64,000 nucleotides of DNA. Source: an uncultured Saprospiraceae bacterium (GTDB taxonomy: Bacteria > Bacteroidota > Bacteroidia > Chitinophagales > Saprospiraceae). The stretch is from NCBI GenBank assembly GCA_938041325.1, contig CALIAG010000184.1, forward strand, positions 20,689 to 84,688. The letters are read 5' to 3'. Positions 1-9,800 of this stretch are shown piece by piece. Position 1 is the first letter of the stretch; each line of letters starts with the position of its first letter. Under the pieces are notes generated by a model, which saw nothing but the letters and a program-made list of their open reading frames with translations, did not search any database and was not told where the DNA came from. The position numbers and the translations under genes are program-made.

Positions 1-1088
1 ATGCACCCAATGAAAATTATGCTAGAGAGTTATTAGAATTGTTTTCAATTGGAAAAGGACCCATTGCGGGCCCAGGAGATTACACCAATTATACGGAAGA
101 TGATGTTCGAGAAATAGCAAGAGTATTGACGGGTTGGAAGGATAGAGGATATCTTAATTTTGATGAAAATGCTGAAGTCTTTACAGAATACACGAATTGG
201 AATCATGATCTTGAACCCAAACAACTTTCTCATAGATTTGATAATATCGTAATAGAGAATGCTGCAGAAGAGGAATATTCAATTCTAATAGATATCATTT
301 TTGCTAAAGAGGAATGTGCTCGCTTTATCAGCAGGAAGCTATACCGTTGGTTTGTTCACTATGATATTACAGAGGCCGTAGAAAATGATATTATCCAACC
401 AATGGCACAACTTATCATTGACAACGATTATGAAATGAAGCCAGCCTTGGAAGCTTTACTAAGCTCTGCTCATTTTTTTGATTCTGATAGCATTGGCTGC
501 ATGATCAAAAACCCGATAGATTATATGATGACTGTATTTAAACCAATGCAGATTCCTATTCCGGAGGTTTTAAAGAAAAGGTATGAAGCTTTCAGGTTGT
601 TTTATTTTGGAACGGCTTTGCTACAAATGCAATACTTCAATCCTCCTAATGTTGCGGGCTGGCATGCGTACTATCAAGGACCAAGTTATTATCAACTTTG
701 GGTGAATTCAGTGTCACTCCCTTTGCGCCGAAATCTCAGCTTTACTGGAATTTTCCTTGGGTTTAAATTAGGTAATGCGATGGATGATGACTTCGAAGAA
801 TTATTTGTTGATGCATTAGGCATTATTGATAGTCTCGATAACCCCGCTGAAATCAACCCGATGTTAGATGAACTAGCAACTTTATTATTACCAAGACCTT
901 TGACAGACAATCAGAAACAAGTATTGAAGCAAGCTTTAATTCCTGGTCTACCCGATTTTGAATGGAATGTAGAATATTCAGAATATGCATCTGATCCTGG
1001 TAATGTACCCGTCGCAACAGCAGTAAGAGATAAAGTCAGGATTTTGTTGAACCTGATTACTAACATGCCAGAATTTCAATTAAGCTAA
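1..1088 (+). CDS. DUF1800 family protein, 5' end outside window
   Basis: The frame is open from base 3 and begins mid-protein with APNENYARELLELFSIGKG, the characteristic DUF1800 signature, so the true start lies upstream and no start codon here should be believed. The next conserved block, VREIARVLTGW, follows, as does the late block NPPNVAGWHAYYQGPSYY. The biochemical function of DUF1800 is unknown. In Bacteroidota and Planctomycetes it is typically encoded just before a Tat-exported DUF1501 protein, and that holds here (55-bp gap to the next gene). A second full-length DUF1800 gene lies at 54979-56367 on the other strand. About 363 residues are visible, against 462 for that paralogue, so roughly 100 N-terminal residues are missing from view. 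Confidence 0.9.
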   Translation, partial: APNENYARELLELFSIGKGPIAGPGDYTNYTEDDVREIARVLTGWKDRGYLNFDENAEVFTEYTNWNHDLEPKQLSHRFDNIVIENAAEEEYSILIDIIFAKEECARFISRKLYRWFVHYDITEAVENDIIQPMAQLIIDNDYEMKPALEALLSSAHFFDSDSIGCMIKNPIDYMMTVFKPMQIPIPEVLKKRYEAFRLFYFGTALLQMQYFNPPNVAGWHAYYQGPSYYQLWVNSVSLPLRRNLSFTGIFLGFKLGNAMDDDFEELFVDALGIIDSLDNPAEINPMLDELATLLLPRPLTDNQKQVLKQALIPGLPDFEWNVEYSEYASDPGNVPVATAVRDKVRILLNLITNMPEFQLS

Positions 1089-1143
1089 TTAAGAAACCAT
1101 TTGATGATTCTTTGTAGAGTCAGTCATTATAAATTTTATACGC

Positions 1144-2706
1144 ATGAAACGTAGAAATTTTTTACAAACCGCATCAACGGCTTCACTTCCAGTCCTATTG
1201 AATGGCTTTAATTTAGGAACAGTTGCTAAATCTTCTTTATTTAATTATATAAATAATGATTCAGATAGGGTCTTGGTTTTGATCCAAATGGATGGAGGCA
1301 ATGATGGTCTGAATACTGTAATTCCTATTGATCAATATGACAATCTTGCCAATGCAAGACCTAATTTAATTATTCCTCAAAATCAAATTTTAAATCTAAC
1401 TCCAGAAGTAGGACTCCACCCCGAAATGACGGGAATAAAATCCTTGTACGAAGATGCCCGAATAGCAATTGTTCAAGATGTAGGTTATCCCAATCAAAAT
1501 AGATCTCACTTCCGATCACTTGATATTTGGAACACAGCTTCTGATGCAGATGAGTTTTTGAAAACGGGATGGTTAGGAAGATACTTAGACACGGAATATC
1601 CAGATTATCCAGATAATTACCCGAATGAAACTTGTCCGGATCCATTTGCTTTGACTGTAGGTCATATTGTATCAGAAACCTGTCAGGGAATTGCTTCTAA
1701 TTTTAGTGGTGCTGTAATGGACCCATTCTCGCCTGCGAATTTGATCGAAGCTGGGGAAAATGAGGTTGGTTTTGGAACATGTTATGCGAATGAAATCAAT
1801 TTTTTAAAAGAAGAAATCGCAAAAACAAATGCTTATTCTGAGCGGATTGTAGCCGCTGCTGAAAATGGAACAAATCTCGCCGAATATCCTCAATCAGAGT
1901 CATTAGCACAACAACTAAAAACGGTTGCACTTTTGATAGCTGGTGGGCTCCAAACAAAAGTATATATTGTCAATATAGGTGGTTTTGATACCCATGCAAA
2001 TCAAGTAGAAGAAGACGATACGACATCAGGGAATCATGCAAATTTATTAAGAAGATTGTCGAATGCAATTAAAGCATTTCAAGACGATTTAGGAATGCTG
2101 GGCATCGAAGAACGTGTACTAGGTATGACGTTTTCAGAATTTGGAAGACAAATACGATCAAACTTCGGTTTGGGAACTGATCACGGAAATGCAGCACCTC
2201 TCATGGTGTTTGGAGCTTGTGTAAATCCATCTATTTTAGGTGATAACCCAGAAATTCCGGAGGAGGTAGAAATTCAAGAAGGTGTACCCATGCAATATGA
2301 TTTTAGATCTGTTTATGGTTCAGTGTTGATGGATTGGTTTGAAGTACCTGAGGCGCAAGTTAGAGAATTGTTGTACGAAGATTTTCAGCACATTCCTATT
2401 ATTCAAGGCTGTGATCTAGTTGATACAAAAGATATTTCTGAAGCGCAGTCTGGGCTTGATACCTATCATTATCCGAATCCTTTTAGAGATTGGTTAACAA
2501 TAGGTTTTACAGTAAAAACAAGTCGAGTTCGAGTAAGCATTTATGATACAATAGGCCATGAAGTAAAGGTTATTGCAGACCAGCAATTCTTGGAAGGAAC
2601 GCATGAATTGAAAATAGAAACGCGCGACTTAACATCAGGCAATTATTATTACAGAATCGAATCCGGAAACCAGGTTAAAACAAAACCTTTAGTAAAAGTG
2701 AAATAG
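1144..2706 (+). CDS. DUF1501 family protein with T9SS type A sorting domain
   Basis: A 520-residue exported protein. The N terminus MKRRNFLQTASTAS carries a twin-arginine motif (RRNFLQ). The DUF1501 body (about residues 40-420) has the blocks QMDGGNDGLNTVIP, NRSHFRSLDIW, NIGGFDTHANQ, TFSEFGRQ and GTDHGNAAP, which belong to the sulfatase/alkaline-phosphatase-like superfamily. The last ~75 residues (YHYPNPFRDWL, then LTSGNYYYRIESGNQ) form a type A T9SS C-terminal domain, so the protein is probably moved across the outer membrane or anchored at the surface. It follows the DUF1800 gene and is probably cotranscribed with it. Its paralogue at 53771-54967 lacks the T9SS tail. The enzymatic role is unknown; family and export assignments are secure. 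Confidence 0.92.
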   Translation: MKRRNFLQTASTASLPVLLNGFNLGTVAKSSLFNYINNDSDRVLVLIQMDGGNDGLNTVIPIDQYDNLANARPNLIIPQNQILNLTPEVGLHPEMTGIKSLYEDARIAIVQDVGYPNQNRSHFRSLDIWNTASDADEFLKTGWLGRYLDTEYPDYPDNYPNETCPDPFALTVGHIVSETCQGIASNFSGAVMDPFSPANLIEAGENEVGFGTCYANEINFLKEEIAKTNAYSERIVAAAENGTNLAEYPQSESLAQQLKTVALLIAGGLQTKVYIVNIGGFDTHANQVEEDDTTSGNHANLLRRLSNAIKAFQDDLGMLGIEERVLGMTFSEFGRQIRSNFGLGTDHGNAAPLMVFGACVNPSILGDNPEIPEEVEIQEGVPMQYDFRSVYGSVLMDWFEVPEAQVRELLYEDFQHIPIIQGCDLVDTKDISEAQSGLDTYHYPNPFRDWLTIGFTVKTSRVRVSIYDTIGHEVKVIADQQFLEGTHELKIETRDLTSGNYYYRIESGNQVKTKPLVKVK

Positions 2707-2760
2707 AAGGGTGTTTTAAAATTAATTTTTTTCAAAGGTTATCAGATCATAAATTCCCAT

Positions 2761-2798
2761 AGAAAAGGCCTCACCAATTATTTGGCGAGGCCTTTTCT
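2761..2798. terminator. bidirectional intrinsic terminator
   Basis: A perfect 12-bp inverted repeat, AGAAAAGGCCTC / GAGGCCTTTTCT, has a further CCAA/TTGG pairing inside it and A/T-rich flanks on both sides. It lies between convergent genes (DUF1501 on plus, mtaB on minus), so it can serve both. Confidence 0.85.
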
Positions 2799-2826
2799 AT
2801 TTTATAACTTTTGACTGTAAGTGAAT

Positions 2827-4188
2827 TTAACAAAGATCAAATATCTCCTCAGGGATATCAATGACCGTTGATTCAACATTCCCAGCATCATTTATATTCA
2901 TCAACTGCACAACTCCGACTGTATTTAATGTAGCCTCATCAGCAGGAACTTCTACTTTTAAATAATTATCAGTGAAGCCAGTAAGCAAATTTTTATCCTT
3001 ATGTGCTTCAAAAAGAACTTCTCTTCTTTGACCTAAGAAAAGATTATAAAAAGCTCGTTTCTTCTTCTCCGATAAAATTCTAAGCATTTCATTTCTGCGG
3101 CGTCGCTCGTTCATCGGAACTTGATTTTCCATCTCAGCCGCTAAAGTATCTTTTCTCTCAGAATAAGTAAATACATGCAAATAAGAAACGTCTAGTTCGT
3201 TTATGAAATTATAAGTTTCCATAAAATCCTCCTCAGTCTCACCCGGAAAACCAACAATCACATCGACTCCAATACAACAATGAGGCATCAAGTTTTTAAT
3301 AGTTTTAACTCTATCGGCATAAAGTTCACTGTTGTATCTACGACGCATTAATTTCAGAATCTTATCACTTCCTGATTGCAAAGGCATATGGAAGTGAGGC
3401 ACAAAGCGATTAGACTGAGAAACGAATTTTATAACTTCGTCCGAATTCAAATTTGGTTCAATAGAAGATATTCGAAACCGTTCGATTCCTTCAACCTTAT
3501 CCAATGATTGTATCAAATCAATGAACTTGGATTTTCGAACATATTCTTGAGAATTTTCTTCCTCATTCTGTAAACCAAAGTCGCCAATATTAACTCCTGT
3601 CAATACAATTTCCTTCACACCCATTTCTGCGATCTTATTCGCATTTTCAACAATACTATCAATTTTATCACTTCTACTTTTCCCGCGAGCCAAAGGAATC
3701 GTACAAAAGGTACATTTGTAATCACATCCATTTTGCACTTTTAAAAAAGAACGCGTTCTATCTCCAAAAGAAAATGCATTCACAAAGTCTTTTGCTTCTG
3801 TTACCTCACCTGCGACAACCATCCCTTTCGAAGGAGCTTTTGACAAATCATCTATGAAATCTAGTATTCTAAATTTTTCTGCAGCTCCTAAAACCAAATC
3901 TACCCCATCTATCTCCGCAATCTCTTGAGGTTTGAGCTGTGCATAGCATCCAACGACCACTATGAAGGCATTTGGAGAATGTTTTAAGGCTTTTCGGACG
4001 GTCTTTCTACACTTTTTATCTGCAAAATCGGTAACAGAACAAGTATTTATGACATAAATATTCGCCCCATCTTCAAACTTTACTACAGAGTAGCCTTTTT
4101 GCTCAAAAGTTCGGCTAATCGCAGAGGTTTCCGAGTAGTTAAGCTTGCAGCCTAAGGTGTAAAATGCAACTGATTTTGGCGTAGCCAT
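2827..4188 (-). CDS. mtaB: MtaB, tRNA t6A37 methylthiotransferase
   Basis: A radical-SAM methylthiotransferase, expected to convert N6-threonylcarbamoyladenosine at tRNA position 37 to its 2-methylthio form. The N-terminal MTTase domain has its three cluster cysteines at C14 (TLGCKLN), C50 (NTCSV) and C81 (GCYAQ). The radical-SAM cluster motif is CDYKCTFC (C155, C159, C162). A C-terminal TRAM-like segment follows. TLGCKLN plus the overall length (453 residues) fits MtaB/YqeV better than MiaB or RimO. A Bacteroidota -7 box (4213-4220) sits about 25 bp before the start codon. It appears monocistronic and is bounded downstream by the terminator at 2761-2798. Confidence 0.93.
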   Translation of the reverse strand: MATPKSVAFYTLGCKLNYSETSAISRTFEQKGYSVVKFEDGANIYVINTCSVTDFADKKCRKTVRKALKHSPNAFIVVVGCYAQLKPQEIAEIDGVDLVLGAAEKFRILDFIDDLSKAPSKGMVVAGEVTEAKDFVNAFSFGDRTRSFLKVQNGCDYKCTFCTIPLARGKSRSDKIDSIVENANKIAEMGVKEIVLTGVNIGDFGLQNEEENSQEYVRKSKFIDLIQSLDKVEGIERFRISSIEPNLNSDEVIKFVSQSNRFVPHFHMPLQSGSDKILKLMRRRYNSELYADRVKTIKNLMPHCCIGVDVIVGFPGETEEDFMETYNFINELDVSYLHVFTYSERKDTLAAEMENQVPMNERRRRNEMLRILSEKKKRAFYNLFLGQRREVLFEAHKDKNLLTGFTDNYLKVEVPADEATLNTVGVVQLMNINDAGNVESTVIDIPEEIFDLC

Positions 4189-4212
4189 AAGTTAAATATT
4201 GAATTTGATAGA

Positions 4213-4220
4213 CAAAATTA
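4213..4220 (-). promoter_or_regulatory. predicted -7 box for mtaB
   Basis: On the minus strand this reads TAATTTTG, a perfect TAnnTTTG match. It implies a start near 4206 and a leader of about 18 nt. No -33 TTG is seen at the expected 19-21 bp spacing, so the call rests on the -7 box alone. Confidence 0.4.
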
Positions 4221-4266
4221 CAAAATGACTCTATCAAAAGCTATGGCTTTCTATGTTTTAAATGTT

Positions 4267-4274
4267 TAATTTTG
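4267..4274 (+). promoter_or_regulatory. predicted -7 box for the thioredoxin-like gene
   Basis: TAATTTTG matches TAnnTTTG and lies about 90 bp before the ATG at 4363. No clean -33 element is visible. An 18-codon ATG-initiated stretch (4289-4345) lies in the putative leader and is probably incidental. Confidence 0.35.
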
Positions 4275-4362
4275 CGTTATAGTAATAATGGAAAAGAGAA
4301 TTGATAGCATTTTCAGAAAAAAAATATCAATAGAGGGATCTTGAATAACCAAAATTTTAAAA

Positions 4363-5292
4363 ATGTATTCAAAAGGATTGTTTCTTTTTAGCTTCCTCCT
4401 TTTATCATTCGGATTAATTGCCCAAGGCGATTCCCCTCAATTCGAAATTAACTCTCAGACAACTTTCAAAGACAAGGAAGGAAACTTGCTTTCCTTTGAG
4501 ACCTTTTTGGAATGGACCTCCGGCTCTTCTTATGAGATGACTCCTGTATTCGAAGAGGATGGTTCATTGAAGGAAATAGTTGTGATAACATCAGATATCG
4601 CTGAGCCTATAAGAAGTTCCAACGATTTTGGAACGACGGAAGAGCTGATCGGGAGGCGCCCACCTGAATTTGAGGTGACCGATTTAAATGGAAATTTTTT
4701 AACCCTAAGCAATTTCAAGGATAAAGTTATTGTTTTGAAATTCTGGTTCAGAGCTTGTATGCCTTGCATAAAGGAAATGCCTGAATTAAATAGACTTGTC
4801 GCAGACTACGGAGAAGAAGTGGCTTTTATTGGAGCCTCTTTAGATTCAAAAGAAGACTGCGAACGTTTTCTACAGGCGAAAAGATTTGATTACGATATTG
4901 TTCCAGATGCTTTGCAATTCGCAAGATCTTACAACGTTCCGGGTTATCCGACCCACGTCATTATTAATCGGCAAGGAAAGGTAGAAGCGGTTTATAAAGG
5001 AGTGAACAATAACATTTATGGAAAATTAAAATCTGCTATAGATAGAGCTTTGTCACGAACAGCATCAGATACTCCTCCTGCACCTGAGGCCGTTTCTTCA
5101 TTGGATGAAACCGATGAATCTGATGTAGAAGTATTTGTAACGCCACAATCTATTATCAAAAATAAAGAAGGAAAATTGGTACCCTTCTCAGAGTTTGTTG
5201 CCTTAATGAATACCGCACGTTTTGAATTACTACCTCAAAAAGAAGAAGATGGAAGTTCTTTTCTTTTAATGAAAGAAGTTGTAATTGAATAA
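4363..5292 (+). CDS. exported TlpA/redoxin-like thioredoxin protein with flanking repeats
   Basis: A 309-residue protein with a signal peptide (about residues 1-20, ending GLIAQ). The central TlpA-like thioredoxin fold covers about residues 97-230. It contains the redox motif C132-M-P-C135 after VLKFWFRA and a cis-proline segment GYPTH (P196). It probably acts as a thiol-disulphide reductant or oxidoreductase outside the cytoplasm. The fold is bracketed by two related ~45-residue segments (about 33-75 and 263-308) that share KEG, F..F and EEDGS, which is unusual for the family. A Pro/Asp/Glu-rich linker (235-258) precedes the second copy. The neighbours give no specific partner. Confidence 0.85.
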   Translation: MYSKGLFLFSFLLLSFGLIAQGDSPQFEINSQTTFKDKEGNLLSFETFLEWTSGSSYEMTPVFEEDGSLKEIVVITSDIAEPIRSSNDFGTTEELIGRRPPEFEVTDLNGNFLTLSNFKDKVIVLKFWFRACMPCIKEMPELNRLVADYGEEVAFIGASLDSKEDCERFLQAKRFDYDIVPDALQFARSYNVPGYPTHVIINRQGKVEAVYKGVNNNIYGKLKSAIDRALSRTASDTPPAPEAVSSLDETDESDVEVFVTPQSIIKNKEGKLVPFSEFVALMNTARFELLPQKEEDGSSFLLMKEVVIE

Positions 5293-5372
5293 TACTAAAA
5301 CTGGTGTTCTAGAGGGAATAATCGCCTCAATTTTGTATATTTAGCAATCCAGTTACAGTGCTAAATTGAGGA

Positions 5373-6320
5373 ATGAGAATGCTAGACAAACGGATTATAG
5401 GTAGACACGACAATGGAGTAAAAGGACCACTTTTGATTTGTTTTGGAGGAATGCATGGCAATGAGCCAGCAGGTATTCTCGCATTGGAGAAAATGTTCCA
5501 AATGCTTGAAGAAGAACCCTCTAATAATCCTCAGTTTTCATTCCACGGCCGCTTATTGGGTTTAAGAGGCAACTTAAGAGCAATCGCTCAAAATAAAAGA
5601 TTCATAGTAAAAGATTTAAACCGGCAATGGACTGATGAGAATGTCAGCCGAATTCGTAGTGCAAACCTCGACGAATTGGATTCTGAAGATCTTGAAATCT
5701 TAGAGTTGCTTGATCTAATTGAAAAAGAAGTAGCGGAGTACCAACCAGATAAAATCGTTTTTTTGGACCTGCATACAACCACAGCGTTTGGCGGTATCTT
5801 TTCAATTCCAACAACGGATCCTGAAAGTTTAAGAATAGCAGTTGAGTTACATGCGCCTGTTATTAAAGGGTTGTTGAAAGGTGTAAAAGGAACTTCTTTG
5901 CATTATTTTAATAATGATCGATTTACGGCAGATACTGTGGCCGTTTGCTTTGAGTCAGGACAGCACAACGAGCAATTGTCAGTAAATAGAGCGATAGCAG
6001 CATTGACCAATTGTATGCGTACTTTGGGAATTGTAAATGCAGAAGATGTAGAAAATCGACATGACAGTTTACTTATCCAACACTCAACAGGCCTTCCGCA
6101 AATTGCTAACCTAATCACGACACATCCAATCAAGCCAGGAGATAACTTTAAGATGGCTCCTAACTATAAAAATTTTACTAGAGTCAAAAAAGGAGATGTT
6201 TTAGCATACGACAAATCCGGCGAGATCATTGCTCCCGAAGATGCTTTATTGCTAATGCCTCTTTATCAGAAACAGGGAGATGATGGGTTTTTTCTTATAA
6301 AAACAATAGTTGCGTTTTGA
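5373..6320 (+). CDS. succinylglutamate desuccinylase/aspartoacylase family zinc hydrolase
   Basis: A 315-residue member of the AstE/AspA branch of the M14-like zinc carboxypeptidase fold, expected to hydrolyse an N-acyl amino acid or related amide in the cytoplasm. The zinc-ligand motif HxxE is seen in GGMHGNEPAG near the N terminus. A second metal and substrate region is KIVFLDLHTTTAFGG, and the catalytic glutamate is probably in VAVCFESGQH. No signal peptide is present. The substrate cannot be read from the sequence and no arginine-degradation genes are adjacent. The gene converges on the hypothetical gene at 6328 with only 7 bp between stop codons. Confidence 0.82.
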   Translation: MRMLDKRIIGRHDNGVKGPLLICFGGMHGNEPAGILALEKMFQMLEEEPSNNPQFSFHGRLLGLRGNLRAIAQNKRFIVKDLNRQWTDENVSRIRSANLDELDSEDLEILELLDLIEKEVAEYQPDKIVFLDLHTTTAFGGIFSIPTTDPESLRIAVELHAPVIKGLLKGVKGTSLHYFNNDRFTADTVAVCFESGQHNEQLSVNRAIAALTNCMRTLGIVNAEDVENRHDSLLIQHSTGLPQIANLITTHPIKPGDNFKMAPNYKNFTRVKKGDVLAYDKSGEIIAPEDALLLMPLYQKQGDDGFFLIKTIVAF

Positions 6321-6340
6321 GTTTGAGTTAACTCAAAACG
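6313..6340. terminator. hairpin spanning two convergent stop codons
   Basis: The 11-bp perfect inverted repeat CGTTTTGAGTT / AACTCAAAACG has a 6-nt loop. It contains both the TGA of the plus-strand hydrolase and the TAA of the minus-strand gene. There is no long U tract on either side, so its strength as a terminator is uncertain. Confidence 0.4.
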
Positions 6341-6801
6341 TCTATAATAGTTTTTGCAGCAACAAAAATATATTCTCTTGCTTCTGTAGCCATACTGTCT
6401 TCTTCTTCAGGAGTGAGACTGTCTTCTAGAAAGGCAAGCAAATCTTCTTGCGAACTCTTTTCGAAAAAGGGATCTAGCTTTTTTCTAAAATCTTTTGTTT
6501 TTATACTTTGAATCTTTTCCCAGTTGGCCTCTTCGGCTTCGCCAATCTCTTCCTCGGATACCTCTTGAGGACTTGAATTGTTTTCAGAAATAGATTTAAA
6601 TATAACGATCACAATAAAGAAAAATATATTTTTTTCTTCTTCGGATAAGAACTTCAAATCCTCGCCAATTATATAAGCCCCTATGTGAGGCTGTGTACTC
6701 ATTAGTGATTGGAGGATATCATTGAAAGTAGATTCATTCTCACTTAATGATTCAATAGCAGCTTCGATGCTTTGCTCAGAAATAAAATTAGATGTAGACA
6801 T
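6328..6801 (-). CDS. conserved hypothetical acidic protein
   Basis: A 157-residue protein that I do not recognise. It is rich in Glu, Ser and Asp (for example SLTPEEEDSMATEA), probably helical and cytoplasmic, with one hydrophobic stretch, NIFFFIVIVIFKS (about 79-91), too short and isolated to call a confident membrane span. No catalytic motif is visible. Its own -7 box (6821-6828) suggests separate transcription, although it lies just downstream of the OmpA-family gene on the same strand. Confidence 0.65.
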   Translation of the reverse strand: MSTSNFISEQSIEAAIESLSENESTFNDILQSLMSTQPHIGAYIIGEDLKFLSEEEKNIFFFIVIVIFKSISENNSSPQEVSEEEIGEAEEANWEKIQSIKTKDFRKKLDPFFEKSSQEDLLAFLEDSLTPEEEDSMATEAREYIFVAAKTIIDVLS

Positions 6802-6820
6802 AAGAGGACTTTGCTTTTCA

Positions 6821-6828
6821 CAAAGTTA
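6821..6828 (-). promoter_or_regulatory. predicted -7 box for the acidic hypothetical gene
   Basis: On the minus strand this reads TAACTTTG, a perfect TAnnTTTG match that overlaps the stop codon of the upstream OmpA-family gene. The predicted start near 6814 gives a leader of about 13 nt. No good -33 element was found. Confidence 0.35.
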
Positions 6829-9800
6829 ACGGAGTATTTCTAAAATCTTAAGTTCAACGCGTTGATTTTCTTTTCGACCTTTTATAGTATCGTTGCTGGC
6901 AATAGGATTTGTCTTACCGTACCCTTTATAAAGTACTTTGTTTTCTGAAATCCCTTGCTCGTAAAAATACTCTGCAACTACTTTTGACCGATCCGTTGAA
7001 AGGTCGTTGGCGAAGGTATGACTGCACCAACCGTTGGTGTGGCCTCCTACTTCAACAACAAGATTAGGATTGTTGCGAAGGAATTTAGTAATGCGCGCTA
7101 ACTCAGTAATGGACTCCCCTTTTAAAGAGGATTTGTTAGAATCAAAAAAGAGGTTATTCATCGGAATGGTCTGTCCAACTTTTATTGGGACCATCAATAT
7201 ATCTTTTTCTAGTTCTTTGTATTCAGGGGTCAGTTCAATTGGCTCTTCTTTTTGCCTTACTCTTGGACGGGAAGGTTGAGTGGTCTGAGTTTGTTGATCA
7301 TCAATCTTTTCTTCCAATTCTTTTCTAATTTCCTTTTCTTGTATGCTTTTTAGTGTGAAAGCCATTTCTGATTCTATATCCAAAAGAACATCTTCCATGT
7401 ATAAGTTGCGCATGCTTTCCTCTATCCTTGGTTTGATCGTCCGTCGGATATTTTTTTCTAATGCAGCAACATCCCGGTCTTTATATTCTTGTTTCATTTT
7501 GCGCAATTCAAGACTTGGGCTATAAGTAGAGGCATTTTCGTAATTCTCCAATAATTGTCGTTTCACTCTGTTTTTTAAGAGATTGGTGATAGCAGGTGCG
7601 TTTTTGTAAGAAGAAGAACGTTCCATATCTCTGATGACGCCGTCATAGTTTTCATCGAGCAATTCTAATTTGGTCATTGTTTCAAGCTCACCTTCCATTT
7701 CCTCATGGACTAAGCTGCTAAATAATTCAAAATCAAAATCATCATCCACACCTTCAAATTCGGGAACTTCATTGCTGTTGGTATTTTGTTGCTGCACTGG
7801 TTTTTCCTCCTCCTCTGTTTTTACCCCAAAAGCTTTGTTGTATCGCCGTCTCATCTCTGCTAATTCATCATCGTCTTTTTGCTTTTTCTCTGGACTAGTT
7901 TGACGCTGTTGAGGAATATCTTTATTATCGGTTTTTTGATTGTGTTTATTGAACCGCTCTTTCATTGCTTGCAGCTCTCTGTCTTCACTAGAAGTACTGC
8001 TACTTGTCACAGGTCTATTGCTTTTTTCTTTTGTATCAGCTTTATCTCTTTGAGCAGAGTTGAATTTATGTTTGAGTGCCTCTAATTCTGGATCAGAGGT
8101 TCTAATTCCAGTTCTTTTTTGCTGGGTTTTGTTTTTTTGACTGGCTCTTTGTCGTTTGACATCTAGGTATTCTAAATCTTTATTTACATCCTCCAATCGA
8201 AGTCTTAATTCTTCGATTTCAGGGTTAATACTATTTTGTGAATCAGCCAATAGGTCGGTATCTTCGTAGTCCAATTCTTCAGGATCTTTTCCTGCCAAAG
8301 CCATACTTTCACTTACAGAAATATAACCTTCTGTCTCGGCATAGATTCCCACATTTTCACCATAAGGCAAAACAATTTGAAAGCTGCCATCCGACTGGGC
8401 TACCTTCCCGTTTTTCGAAGAATTTAGGTTTTGGTATTTTAAATTTGCTGAAATCGGACGCTTTGTTTCTGCATTTATAATTCTACCACTAAACAACATC
8501 ACCGGGTCTGGTCGCACTTCTTCTGGAAGTCTAATTCTATAAAGCGCAGACATACTATTGGCTTCGTCCACGGCAAAGTAAGCATAGTCACCAGAAGCAG
8601 GAATAGTATAATTGTATTCGTTGCCTTCCGTATTTATTTTTGGTCCAAGGTTTTTCGGAGGCGACCAATTTCTCCATGTGTCATCAAGTCTTTTAGACAT
8701 GAACATATCCAAGCCACCATAACCTTCGTGACCATTGCTTGAAAAATAAATTGTTTTTCCATCAGCAGCAAGAAATACACTGCTTTCAACACCGACAGTA
8801 TTTATTTTTCCACCAAGATTTTGAGGTTTAGAATAACTATTATTGCTGGTTTTGAAAGATACGTAAAGGTCTCTGTCTCCAAATCCAGATTTCCTTTCTA
8901 CTGACATCAAAATGATTTCTCCATCCGGGCTTACATGATAACTTACAAACTTGTTTTCATTATAATGATCTTCAATTTTCAAAGTTTTAGGTCTAGACCA
9001 AAGACGTCCTTCTTTCTTTGTAACCGATAAACCATCTTTATTTCTACTTCTATAATCATTTGCTAAATAAAGGATATTCCCTGCGGGGTTCATTGCTACT
9101 ACAAAATTATGATCAGTATTATTGAGTGGTGCGCCGATATTCGAAGCCCTGCTCCAGGACCGGTCCAACTCTCTATAAGACACCCATATGTCATCATTGT
9201 TTTCTTCACCCATGTTTTGTGGATGGTATTTTCGCGCAAAATACAAGGTGTGGCCATCTGGAGAAATAATAGGCAAGCGTTCCGCAAAATTGGAATTGAC
9301 ATTGTTGCTCAGTCTTTCTGGCTTAGCGACGAGGCCGTTGTATTCAACTTTATTAATCTTCAACTTGATCGGAGCTCGACTAGATGAAATGGCGATCGCA
9401 TCTATTTGATTGCTCCCAGGAACAGCCTTGGTTTTTAATTCTATTTTGACACTTTTAACTTTGTAGTTTGTTTTTGGAAAAGTGTATTTGAAAAGGCGAT
9501 ATGGGTTCACAGCTTTTCTTGGAAGCTTGTTCTCGTATATTTTATGCTTGTTGCCTTTAGTATCATAAAGAGTAATTCTGTAAATAGACCCAGGGTTTTT
9601 ACTTTCTGCGACAGCAACTTGTTGGATTTGGGCTGCGTTTCTGAAACTAACTTTTATAAACTCTGGAACAGCATTATTTTCTTTCTTAGGAACCCAAGCC
9701 ATATGACTGAGGTTTTTACCCGTCATTGCATTCGGAACACCCAAAACTTGCTTGGCGGAATAATCTGAGGTACCATATTGGCTTGAAAAATCATCAACAT

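Noticed and set aside
4289..4345. 18-codon ORF in the leader of the thioredoxin-like gene
   Set aside because: Too short, no conserved feature, and no attenuator structure around it.
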